NCBI GenBank assembly: GCA_016840645.1 | Contig: JAEORY010000239.1 | Location: 1 to 6,333, forward strand | Length of the DNA: 6,333 bases | Reading direction: 5' to 3' | Source of the DNA: Candidatus Borrarchaeota archaeon | GTDB lineage: Archaea; Asgardarchaeota; Sifarchaeia; Borrarchaeales; Borrarchaeaceae | Shown here: positions 1 through 5,456 of the stretch, piece after piece | Position numbering within the stretch: the stretch's first letter is position 1 | How the letters are laid out: each line of letters starts with the position of its first letter | Translations under genes and position numbers: made by a program | Notes under the pieces: generated by a model | Told to the model about the DNA's origin: nothing | Databases searched by the model: none | Seen by the model: only the letters and a program-made list of their open reading frames with translations

Positions 1-1288
1 TAAACTGTGCAAGTGAAGTTGGATTAAAAGCCTTGATGGCCTCTAAGAACTCTCTATCTGTTTTTGCATCGTCAATTACTTGTATACCAATATTGCCAAT
101 ATTACCAATCTGCTCTATTGGACCATAAGCGCCTCCCTTCAATACTTCTTTCTCCAACTCCTCCAAAGTCAAAGTTCTGCCTGCATTGTTGACCAAATCA
201 GACATAGAAAGATTATTTTCTTTCCACAATTTATAACGGCCAGGTCCAAGGATATCCAACTGTGTGTCTTTTGGCTGTTTCTTTAACCAACTATCATAAG
301 TCAAATTAGCAGAGACAGGTTGTCCAATTCCACCAGCATCATCCACATAGCTGATTGATGCCCTTTGTATCTTGTCAAGCTTGTTGAGTTCTTTAAGTTG
401 TTTATTGGAGAGTTTACTGTCAGGACCAGCCAGCTCATCATAACCTTTCAATAGGGGAACAATGGCAGTTCGACATTGCCAGTGGAAGGGTGGACCACCT
501 GGATAATCCATATCATGACCGATGGGTTTAAAGTCTGTTGTGTAATGTTTCCCATCCAAAGCTCGGCATAATGGAGTAGTCCTTTTATCTAATGTCGCTA
601 CTACCTCATAGCCATTAATTAAATCCTCATTGGCCTTATACATCGCCTGGCGGGTGTCATTGGCAACACTCATCACACTTGTCCTCACCAGAGCTGTAGC
701 CTTATGTGAAGCACTACCCAGCATGCCTGGAAACAAATCAGAACCTTTCACTCTCTTTACCAATTCACCAACAGATTCTTCCTGAACAAGACCAAGTTCA
801 ACTTTTTGCATCGCATCAACCATCTGCTTGCTAAAAGTCTTATTAAGATAGTGTTCCTGCTCATTCCACCAGCCACCAATAACCTGACCATCAATCATAG
901 TGTTGGTGACAATAGACTTGAGATTTTGTTGAGTCAAAGTAACATCAAATATATTAGCTCCAATAGCGTGGTTTGCTGCCCCCAGTGCCCTCGTATGTTC
1001 TATGTTGGCTAAGCTATTCAACTCATTCAAATGAGTTTCTTTAATCTGACTGTAACGAGGTCCAAGAATGTCGTCGCTGACCCTTTTACGAAGTTTCATC
1101 AATCTTTGTTTTTTATATTTTGTCAATCTTGCTGCCGTAGGATCAACTTCCAATATGGCATTGACCATCTCTTTTTCTGCTTTTCGTAAGACAGAAGTGA
1201 TTTTCTTGCTCAACTCTTGACTGTAACGGTCAAGGTTGACTTGTGCTCGTATGGTTGAATCCAGTAATTTCTCAGTAGCTGATTTCAT
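1..1288 (-). CDS. Phage head morphogenesis / minor capsid protein (SPP1 gp7 / Mu gpF-like), C-terminus beyond window
   Basis: I read 429 codons without a stop from the ATG at 1288-1286 to the window edge, so the 3' end is missing. Residues 1-225 are mostly helical and charged. Residues 234-273 carry the signature of the Mu F-like family: L-D-x-R-T-T-P-L-C (C241), a D-G-K-H-Y turn, then P-P-F-H-W-Q-C-R (269-273). Residues 335-380 match the segment that often follows it in minor head proteins (K-x-Q-P-K, I-L-G-P-G-R-Y, T-L-E-E-L). Such proteins sit inside the procapsid near the portal and are needed for head assembly or DNA delivery; this role is inferred from the family. Its start overlaps the preceding stop as ATGA, with GGAA 7 bases upstream, which suggests coupled translation. 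Residues 391-402 hold a short I-G-N repeat. Whether a further C-terminal domain follows cannot be seen here. Confidence 0.9.
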   Translation of the reverse strand, partial: MKSATEKLLDSTIRAQVNLDRYSQELSKKITSVLRKAEKEMVNAILEVDPTAARLTKYKKQRLMKLRKRVSDDILGPRYSQIKETHLNELNSLANIEHTRALGAANHAIGANIFDVTLTQQNLKSIVTNTMIDGQVIGGWWNEQEHYLNKTFSKQMVDAMQKVELGLVQEESVGELVKRVKGSDLFPGMLGSASHKATALVRTSVMSVANDTRQAMYKANEDLINGYEVVATLDKRTTPLCRALDGKHYTTDFKPIGHDMDYPGGPPFHWQCRTAIVPLLKGYDELAGPDSKLSNKQLKELNKLDKIQRASISYVDDAGGIGQPVSANLTYDSWLKKQPKDTQLDILGPGRYKLWKENNLSMSDLVNNAGRTLTLEELEKEVLKGGAYGPIEQIGNIGNIGIQVIDDAKTDREFLEAIKAFNPTSLAQF

Positions 1289-1446
1289 ATTGCAATTCCA
1301 AAATTTTGTTTTACTTTTTTATGACATTGATTACAAATTTTTTCATCTGTCATTTCAAACCAACAATTGCTACTACTCCAAAAAAATTTATACTTGTAGC
1401 ACATAGGGCATTTAAACATAAACAATTTTCTAATAAGTCTAATCAT
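1285..1446 (-). CDS. Small CxxC-CxxC zinc-ribbon-like protein (53 aa)
   Basis: This is a 53-residue basic protein with two cysteine pairs, CPMC at 13-16 and CNQC at 38-41, spaced as in a minimal zinc ribbon. One further Cys lies at 28, and there are no other recognisable motifs. The frame is open further upstream to 1578, but that extension lies entirely over the preceding 69-residue gene. I chose the ATG at 1446-1444 because it begins one base after that gene's TAG (TAGGATG), a typical coupled arrangement, with GGTG 6 bases upstream. A second candidate ATG, four codons earlier at 1458, has GAAG only 3 bases away. The stop overlaps the start of the head morphogenesis gene (ATGA), which supports a real gene. 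The function is unknown; metal binding is inferred from the cysteines. Confidence 0.6.
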   Translation of the reverse strand: MIRLIRKLFMFKCPMCYKYKFFWSSSNCWFEMTDEKICNQCHKKVKQNFGIAI

Positions 1447-1447
1447 C

Positions 1448-1657
1448 CTATTCACCATCAACTTCAAATATTTGTGGATTATGAACCCAATACAATTTAC
1501 GGCCACATTTAGGACACTCTCTTGCATCATCTCTATAAACAGATAAAGTGTGTTGCCAATAATCAAATTCCTGTCCACAAACGCATTTTGTCAATGGTAA
1601 TAATTCATCATCACTATAATCAAATTCAACTTTATCTGTTACATTTTTATCTGTCAT
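1448..1657 (-). CDS. Phage zinc-ribbon protein (69 aa)
   Basis: This 69-residue protein has an acidic N-terminus (D/E-rich, residues 8-18). It is followed by L-P-L-T-K-C-V-C-G (C25, C27), an aromatic stretch (F31, Y33, W34), and C-P-K-C-G-R-K-L-Y (C48, C51). The CxC/CxxC arrangement is that of a compact zinc ribbon, and I recall similar short proteins in many phage structural modules. No enzymatic function is evident. The start is decided by the ribosome binding site: AGGAG lies 6 bases before the ATG at 1657-1655. The in-frame TTG two codons earlier directly abuts that site and cannot be used. The gene follows the 130-residue gene with a 16-base gap, and its stop is one base from the next start. 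Confidence 0.78.
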   Translation of the reverse strand: MTDKNVTDKVEFDYSDDELLPLTKCVCGQEFDYWQHTLSVYRDDARECPKCGRKLYWVHNPQIFEVDGE

Positions 1658-1670
1658 TTCCAACTCCTGG
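1655..1670 (-). repeat. Repeated translation-start cassette, copy 2
   Basis: The minus-strand string CCAGGAGTTGGAAATG comprises a Shine-Dalgarno site, a spacer and a start codon. It matches the start of the upstream neighbour (2064-2079) at 15 of 16 bases. The two proteins that follow are unrelated, so only the ribosome-binding region is shared. It sets the start of the 69-residue zinc-ribbon gene. Confidence 0.75.
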
Positions 1671-1673
1671 CTG

Positions 1674-2066
1674 TTAATTCTTCTTACTCTTTTTCCATAC
1701 TTTCCATACTTTGTTTAAATCATAAGCCGAATCACAAATAAATTCTGCAACTCTGGCATTCTTTTCAGCAAATTGAGTATGTGTCATTTGAAAAACATAA
1801 TCATCGTGATTATTGCTTATATTATTTGAAGGTCTATATCGCAAACCCATCTTTGACATTACATACTCATCTATTTCGTGTAAATAGACTTCAAAAATCA
1901 TTTGCCATTTATCATGATCAGCTCCTATCTTTATACGAGGGACTTTGTTTATTCCTTCCTCAGGAATAAAATAAAATTCCCCACCAGTCCCTTCTCTTAA
2001 AACAAGTTCAATTTGTTCCCACCCCGCTTCATAAATACCTACAATAATTTGCTTTTCTTTAGCCAT
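1674..2066 (-). CDS. Uncharacterised phage protein with HExxE motif (130 aa)
   Basis: I cannot name this family with certainty. The 130-residue protein begins with a beta-rich segment (I7-Y12), then F31-Y-F-I-P-E-E-G and P43-R-I-K-I-G. A predicted helix contains L62-H-E-I-D-E-Y (H63, E64, E67), followed by G-L-R-Y-R-P-S (74-80), a further His at 87, and M-T-H-T-Q-F at 94-99. It ends in a Lys/Trp-rich helix (118-130). HE..E followed by later histidines resembles a degenerate zinc-peptidase helix, but HExxH is not present and catalysis is not supported. I have the impression of similar small phage proteins with this H-E-x-x-E-Y and T-H-x-Q-F pattern. The start is the ATG at 2066 with GGGAG 6 bases upstream; an in-frame TTG two codons earlier abuts that site. 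The gap to the preceding FmdB-like gene is 31 bases. Confidence 0.72.
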   Translation of the reverse strand: MAKEKQIIVGIYEAGWEQIELVLREGTGGEFYFIPEEGINKVPRIKIGADHDKWQMIFEVYLHEIDEYVMSKMGLRYRPSNNISNNHDDYVFQMTHTQFAEKNARVAEFICDSAYDLNKVWKVWKKSKKN

Positions 2067-2079
2067 TTCCAACTCCCGG
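2064..2079 (-). repeat. Repeated translation-start cassette, copy 1
   Basis: The minus-strand string CCGGGAGTTGGAAATG contains a Shine-Dalgarno site, a 6-base spacer and the start codon of the 130-residue gene. It differs at only one base from the start region of the following gene (1655-1670). Confidence 0.75.
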
Positions 2080-2097
2080 TTGGTTTACTATTTAACT

Positions 2098-2286
2098 TCA
2101 TGTATCACAAGCCCTTGGTGGTCTCTCCTTTCCATAATTATTTGGAGCAGCACTAAAGGTTGACATCACCCGTTTTGTTCTACCTTTACACACTGGGCAT
2201 GGGATTATATCCTGCTTGGTACCAGGGAAACACAATCGTTCAAAAACCATATCGCATTTCTTACATTTAAATTCATATATTGGCAT
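2098..2286 (-). CDS. FmdB-type zinc ribbon protein (62 aa)
   Basis: The N-terminus M-P-I-Y-E-F-K-C-K-K-C is diagnostic of the FmdB/CxxC_CxxC_SSSS putative regulatory protein family. The second pair is C30-P-V-C33-K-G, followed by R-V-M-S-T-F. The four cysteines C8, C11, C30 and C33 should bind one zinc. At 62 residues it has the ribbon plus a short Pro/Arg/Asn tail, without the Ser-rich tail of many members. Bacterial FmdB proteins have been suggested to act as regulators, but the biochemical role is poorly defined, and phages often carry them among structural genes. The start at the ATG (2286) has AAGGA 7 bases upstream. It is the first gene after the only sizeable gap in the window, so it could head its own transcription unit. 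Confidence 0.88.
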   Translation of the reverse strand: MPIYEFKCKKCDMVFERLCFPGTKQDIIPCPVCKGRTKRVMSTFSAAPNNYGKERPPRACDT

Positions 2287-2405
2287 TAATGTATCCTTTA
2301 AACTATCTACCAGATCACCGTGACATAAGCCAGAATAAACCTTTTTTATTTTTTAATATGATTATATACCTTTAAAAAGAAAAACCCTTATTTTAAGTAT
2401 TTTAG
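2287..2405 (-). other. AT-rich intergenic gap with a possible -10 hexamer
   Basis: This 119-base stretch is the only gap above 40 bases between genes in the window. It is rich in A and T runs. On the minus strand it contains TATAAT at 2366-2361, about 75 bases before the FmdB-like start, with no convincing -35 hexamer at the expected distance. TTGACT at 2409-2404 is 37 bases from it, which is too far. I see no hairpin long enough for a terminator. A weak or phage-specific promoter for the downstream mini-gene run is possible but unproven. Confidence 0.25.
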
Positions 2406-2624
2406 TCAAAAAATAAATCCACCTTCACCAATAGGAGTAATTTCATCACAAGTACTTCCAAGTGAAACCTTTACCTCTTTAATTGGTACAACGTCACTTT
2501 ATCCCAATCCATTCTAACAAAAGGCTCAACTGGATTACTAACACAGTTTCTTATAAAATCTGCCATTTCTTTTACTGTTACATCAGGCGGCATTTCCACT
2601 CTGACTTTAAAATCTTTTTTTCAT
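2406..2624 (-). pseudogene. Frame-disrupted small phage ORF (about 72 aa if repaired)
   Basis: An ATG at 2624-2622 overlaps the preceding stop (ATGA) but reads only M-K-K-R-F before a TAA. Dropping one A from the run of seven A's (2621-2615) gives M-K-K-D-F-K-V-R-V-E-M-P-P-D-V-T and so on, to about residue 43 (D-K-V-T). That frame then ends at TAA 2473-2471. A second shift of opposite sign between 2498 and 2471 enters V-P-I-K-E-V-K-V-S-L-G, ending in G-G-F-I-F at TGA 2408-2406. The two shifts cancel, and the total of 219 bases is exactly 73 codons. The amino-acid content on both sides of each break looks like real protein. Without shifts, the best intact piece is a 40-residue ORF from the ATG at 2593 to 2471, with only weak GTGG upstream. 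Explanations are a decayed gene, sequencing or assembly indels, or recoding. The family is not recognised. Confidence 0.55.
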
Positions 2625-2890
2625 TCTCTCCACCTAATTGTATAATCTTCCATTAAATGTAAATGCCTTGATTTTGTATGGTCTACTTTTTCAACTGATA
2701 ATAACTTACCTTTATGCCATACATTGAAACACTCTCCAAATTCAGCATCACCAGGAGTGATGTGTTTCCCAAGATTATTCGTTGCATTCCTTAGACTTGT
2801 ATCGCATCTACGGACATCTTCTTCTGCTTCCTTTAATGCCTTCGTTCTTCGCTCCCATTCATCTATCATGTCATTCATCGTGTTCTTCAT
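2621..2890 (-). CDS. Uncharacterised phage protein with N-terminal coiled coil (89 aa)
   Basis: I do not recognise this family. Residues 5-38 form a charged amphipathic helix (D-E-W-E-R-R-T-K-A-L-K-E-A-E-E-D) that looks like a coiled coil. A G-K-H-I-T-P-G-D-A-E segment (41-50), G-E-C-F-N-V-W (52-58) and a C-terminal half of alternating hydrophobic residues suggest a small beta domain (residues 52-89). The start at 2890 has AAAGGAG 8 bases upstream, a strong site; Met5 is a weaker alternative. The stop TGA overlaps the ATG of the following broken ORF. The gene lies 26 bases after the 36-residue gene and belongs to the run between portal and minor head protein. A structural or assembly-accessory role is suggested only by its position. 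Confidence 0.72.
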   Translation of the reverse strand: MKNTMNDMIDEWERRTKALKEAEEDVRRCDTSLRNATNNLGKHITPGDAEFGECFNVWHKGKLLSVEKVDHTKSRHLHLMEDYTIRWRE

Positions 2891-2916
2891 CCCGGTCTCT
2901 CCTTTATATCCATTAT

Positions 2917-3027
2917 TTATTTTCTACCTTTACCTGTTTTCTGTGTGTCTTTACAGCCACCACGACCTTGGTTTGCTCGCTTGCCCTTTCCTGATCCATC
3001 TCTTTTCGGCACACCTTTCTTTGCCAT
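2917..3027 (-). CDS. Tiny basic Lys/Gly-rich phage protein (36 aa)
   Basis: The ATG at 3027-3025 opens a 36-codon frame ending in TAA at 2919-2917. The product begins M-A-K-K-G-V-P-K-R-D-G-S-G-K-G, continues R-A-N-Q-G-R-G-G-C (one Cys, residue 25), and ends K-T-G-K-G-R-K. It is strongly basic and glycine-rich, with no hydrophobic core, so it is probably disordered and perhaps binds nucleic acid or an acidic partner. The R-D-G-S-G-K-G and G-R-G-G-C elements resemble short Gly-rich phage and bacterial proteins of the G-D-G-T-G-P-x-G kind, a loose comparison. Evidence that it is real: a complete AAGGAGGTGA Shine-Dalgarno site (3043-3034) lies inside the 3' end of the portal gene, and the start is two bases after the portal stop. 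It is too short for most gene finders. Confidence 0.75.
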   Translation of the reverse strand: MAKKGVPKRDGSGKGKRANQGRGGCKDTQKTGKGRK

Positions 3028-3029
3028 AT

Positions 3030-4445
3030 CTACTCACCTCCTTCCTCTTCTTCGCTCACATTTTCCTCCTCCTCAAAAGGCTCATATCCTTCAGCCTCAA
3101 TCATTTCCTTTTCCTCATCCACGGTTCGATCTTCTGGCAATATCTCACCAGCCTTCAAATTATACAAAAAAGTATCCATGCTAATACGACCAGCCTGCAC
3201 CGCTGCCAACAATGAAGTGATCTCTTGACTACTCAACCGTTGATCGACAAAATCTTTATTCATGGTAAGAATGATACCATCTGGACTCTTTCCCATCCAC
3301 TCTGCCGCAATCCTTAAAATATTCAACAATCCCAACTCAGCACTATTGGCAATAGAACCAAGGGTGGCGGAGTCACCAGAGGATCTTATCCGATGTGTAT
3401 CTGCTGCTTCAACTGCCTTCTTTTGCTCCTCTAACAAACGAGCACCCAACACCGCCATTCTCCTCTCTATATTTTCCATTGCCTCTTTTATCGCTCTCAG
3501 CCCCTCACCGCTGAACTCCAGATAACCACATCTTGCGTCTGGCTTCTCCGAGATCCAAGCCTTTTCAGGACCAATATACAGTTCTGAGTCTTTCTTGAAT
3601 CCAGCGGCCCAAGGAGTTGGCAGCGCACAAAAGTGCAACCCATGATGATAATCCACATCCAACCGCCAATGTTGTAAATTCTGCCATACCAAATCAATTA
3701 ATGGTGGTTTTGTGGGAACAGGAGAATTAGCCACTGCACCAAAGAACTGAAATGGGATAAACTCAAATCTCTTTTTACGAATATTTGGTTTGAGAACTTC
3801 ACCATCTAATTCCCACTCACTGTCTGTTGATGTCTTCCTCTCCACCTTTCTCCAATTAGACACCTCTAAATAACCACTATCATCTAATTCAAGCAATTTT
3901 ACACGATCAACTTCATTCTCAATGAATCTATCCTCCAACGACTCCTCATAATCTGTTTCACCTAAAACAAGACGGCTTAATATCAAGTTGCCCTTTACGT
4001 CGTAATCGTATTTAGCATTAAAAATGTTGATTGCGTTGTACAGGGACAAATAAGGTTCTATCTCTGATTTATTTTTTATGTCCGCCAAAATGCCAAAATA
4101 CCCATATGACAACAATTCATTTACTGTTATTTTCACCACATCTTTAAAAGAGAGACTGTCAAGGGTCACTCTCTCCAGCCACTCTTCCATGGTCGATGGG
4201 ACTTCCACCACCGCAGGCTTCCTCATTATCGCACCACCCAGCCCTTGAACAGTCCTGGCAGTGGCATTAAAAAAACTACCTCGACCAATATAAGCATCGT
4301 AATCATCAATCTTCTGACCTTTCAGTTTAGGCAGATACAACTCACCTTTTGACTTTACTGTGTCTTCACCATCAAGAATATCAGCGATGGTTTGCCACCC
4401 TCCTACCCTCAAATTATAAAATGAACTTTTACTGTCTACTGGCAT
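3030..4445 (-). CDS. Phage portal protein (DUF4055-like)
   Basis: This 471-residue protein has the features of the DUF4055 portal family. They are W17 with a D-x-x-x-G-E segment (22-27), a Y-L-P motif (37-39), and Y52-I-G-R-G-S-F-F-N-A-T-x-R-T-V-Q-G-L (to 69), followed by G-G-A-I-M-R-K-P. A middle beta-rich part (about 150-245) comes next. The C-terminal helical region has S-G-D-S-A-T-L-G-S-I-A-N-S-A-E near residue 360 and a D-x-R-L-S-S-Q-E-I helix. The last 20 residues are almost all acidic. The portal is the dodecameric ring at one capsid vertex through which DNA is packaged and ejected. Length suits the family. The start at 4445 has GGAGG 9 bases upstream, and the gap to the acetyltransferase gene is 36 bases. 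The acidic tail's codons also supply the Shine-Dalgarno site of the next gene. Confidence 0.9.
   Translation of the reverse strand: MPVDSKSSFYNLRVGGWQTIADILDGEDTVKSKGELYLPKLKGQKIDDYDAYIGRGSFFNATARTVQGLGGAIMRKPAVVEVPSTMEEWLERVTLDSLSFKDVVKITVNELLSYGYFGILADIKNKSEIEPYLSLYNAINIFNAKYDYDVKGNLILSRLVLGETDYEESLEDRFIENEVDRVKLLELDDSGYLEVSNWRKVERKTSTDSEWELDGEVLKPNIRKKRFEFIPFQFFGAVANSPVPTKPPLIDLVWQNLQHWRLDVDYHHGLHFCALPTPWAAGFKKDSELYIGPEKAWISEKPDARCGYLEFSGEGLRAIKEAMENIERRMAVLGARLLEEQKKAVEAADTHRIRSSGDSATLGSIANSAELGLLNILRIAAEWMGKSPDGIILTMNKDFVDQRLSSQEITSLLAAVQAGRISMDTFLYNLKAGEILPEDRTVDEEKEMIEAEGYEPFEEEENVSEEEEGGE
3034..3043 (-). promoter_or_regulatory. Full-length Shine-Dalgarno site of the 36-aa gene
   Basis: The minus strand reads AAGGAGGTGA, complementary over ten bases to the usual 16S rRNA 3' end. 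The GGAGG core ends 9 bases before the ATG at 3027. It is the strongest ribosome binding site in the window and lies in the codons for the portal protein's C-terminal Glu/Gly residues. Confidence 0.8.
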
Positions 4446-4481
4446 ATATTTGTTCCTCCATCATGTATTATTTCCCGGAGT

Positions 4482-5456
4482 TTAAAATCTCTTATGCATC
4501 GTTATAGTGGTTGAAGCATGCCGGAATCCCTTCTTCTCTAACAACCGAATCATCGGCACATTACTAATGTTAGCTCCAAGTATTTGCCACTCAACCCCTT
4601 GGTCCTCATACCAACTCTCTCTCCTATTTAGCAATTCCTGTGCCACTGCTTGTTCCCTATACTTAGGATCAACAATTATTCCCATCCCTGACCTGGCATT
4701 GGTAACTATGCCTGTTTCTTCTTTCACTCTCTCATCTATTTTCCCTATCAAAGCCCCAACAACTTTCATATCAATTGTTGCCACCCAAACCTTCCCAAGA
4801 TTGTTTTCCCAAGTATTCCGGAAGTTCTGAACATACAGTCGCTTGGCCTTCTTTTCGTCAAAGAAAGGATCAGTAACAAGATGGCTTGGAAAGTCACTGT
4901 TTAAATAACTTTTTTCAATCTCGGTAAAATCTTCTTCATATGCTTCGCGAATAATAGTATCACCAAGAATAATTTTACGCTGACTTGGCAAACGACCACA
5001 CATATTATTGAACCCCTCAGCATAATAAAAACCATATGCCTCCAGAGCCTTTATAAGCTCTAAGGAATCACTTGGTACATTACAGCTCAGAAAATCATAT
5101 CTCTCATCCTCCATTCCTAACATTAAAGAATGCAAAAGGTTATAAACATAATCACTTTCCTTATCGACATCTTTTTTAACCACCAAACCATCTAACACTC
5201 CTACTTTTACACCAAAATAATTTGACAGATATTCAACAGGATAAAGAATTCCCATTGCCACTATCTCATTTTTATCAATCACAGCGACATCGGAGACAAA
5301 GTAGCTCGAGGCAAATAACTTTCTAAATAAATTAGTATATTCATATGATCTCACAATTTCTGTATCCAACTTTGTATTAATGAAAAAAGTATTGGCATTT
5401 TCAACATAAAAATCATGAAGTCCAACTGTTATGTCCCAACTCTGTGTAATCATCAT
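4482..5456 (-). CDS. GNAT N-acetyltransferase, tandem-module WecD-like
   Basis: This 324-residue protein has a recognisable GNAT domain in its C-terminal half (about 166-324). It opens with I-I-R-E-A-Y-E-E-D-F, then D-P-F-F-D-E-K-K-A-K-R-L-Y, a V-W-V-A-T strand and V-V-G-A-L-I-G. Next come G-M-G-I-I-V-D-P-K-Y-R-E-Q-A (257-270) and N-V-P-M-I-R-L-L-E-K-K-G-F (299-311). The first half (1-155) looks like a degenerate GNAT module: I-V-A-M-G-I-L, L-D-G-L-V-V, then A-L-E-A-Y-G-F. WecD, which acetylates dTDP-4-amino-4,6-dideoxygalactose, has such an incomplete-plus-complete layout. The acetyl-CoA motif R-x-x-A-x-A (267-272) replaces the first usual Gly with Ala. The neighbouring WbpB-like gene supports an amino-sugar nucleotide substrate, but this is inferred. 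The ATG at 5456 overlaps that gene's TGA. The next ATG (5453) is better spaced from GAGGG, so the true start could be either. Confidence 0.8.
   Translation of the reverse strand: MMITQSWDITVGLHDFYVENANTFFINTKLDTEIVRSYEYTNLFRKLFASSYFVSDVAVIDKNEIVAMGILYPVEYLSNYFGVKVGVLDGLVVKKDVDKESDYVYNLLHSLMLGMEDERYDFLSCNVPSDSLELIKALEAYGFYYAEGFNNMCGRLPSQRKIILGDTIIREAYEEDFTEIEKSYLNSDFPSHLVTDPFFDEKKAKRLYVQNFRNTWENNLGKVWVATIDMKVVGALIGKIDERVKEETGIVTNARSGMGIIVDPKYREQAVAQELLNRRESWYEDQGVEWQILGANISNVPMIRLLEKKGFRHASTTITMHKRF

Noticed and set aside
85..115. The ATATTGCCAATATTACCAAT repeat, considered as an operator or iteron.
   Set aside because: It lies inside the minor head coding frame and encodes the I-G-N repeat in the protein. 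There are only two to three units.
80..286. Plus-strand ORFs over the head morphogenesis gene (80-286 and 806-1012).
   Set aside because: They are antisense to a continuous, motif-bearing minus-strand coding frame and have no recognisable protein features.
1285..1578. A 97-residue version of the small CxxC protein, with a hydrophobic N-terminus that could look like a membrane segment.
   Set aside because: The extra 44 residues overlap the well-supported 69-residue zinc-ribbon gene almost completely. The ATG one base after that gene's stop fits the local coupled arrangement better.
1674..2066. Calling the 130-residue protein a metallopeptidase.
   Set aside because: The motif is HExxE, not HExxH, and no third-ligand motif can be placed with confidence.
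2340..2400. A rho-independent terminator in the AT-rich gap.
   Set aside because: The inverted repeats visible there (such as CTTA/TAAG and CTTT/AAAG) have only four-base AT-rich arms and no GC stem before the T runs.
2605..2630. Programmed ribosomal frameshifting at the seven-A run.
   Set aside because: A +1 shift would be needed just three codons after the start, and a second shift of opposite sign is needed downstream at a site with no slippery run. Indels in a decayed gene or in the sequence are simpler, so I kept it as a possibility only.
2724..3215. A 163-codon plus-strand ORF, rich in Phe, Leu, Ser and Pro.
   Set aside because: It lies antisense to the 89-residue gene, the 36-residue gene and the portal end. 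Its composition is what the complement of Glu/Lys/Gly-rich minus-strand genes gives, and it crosses three supported genes that have good ribosome binding sites.
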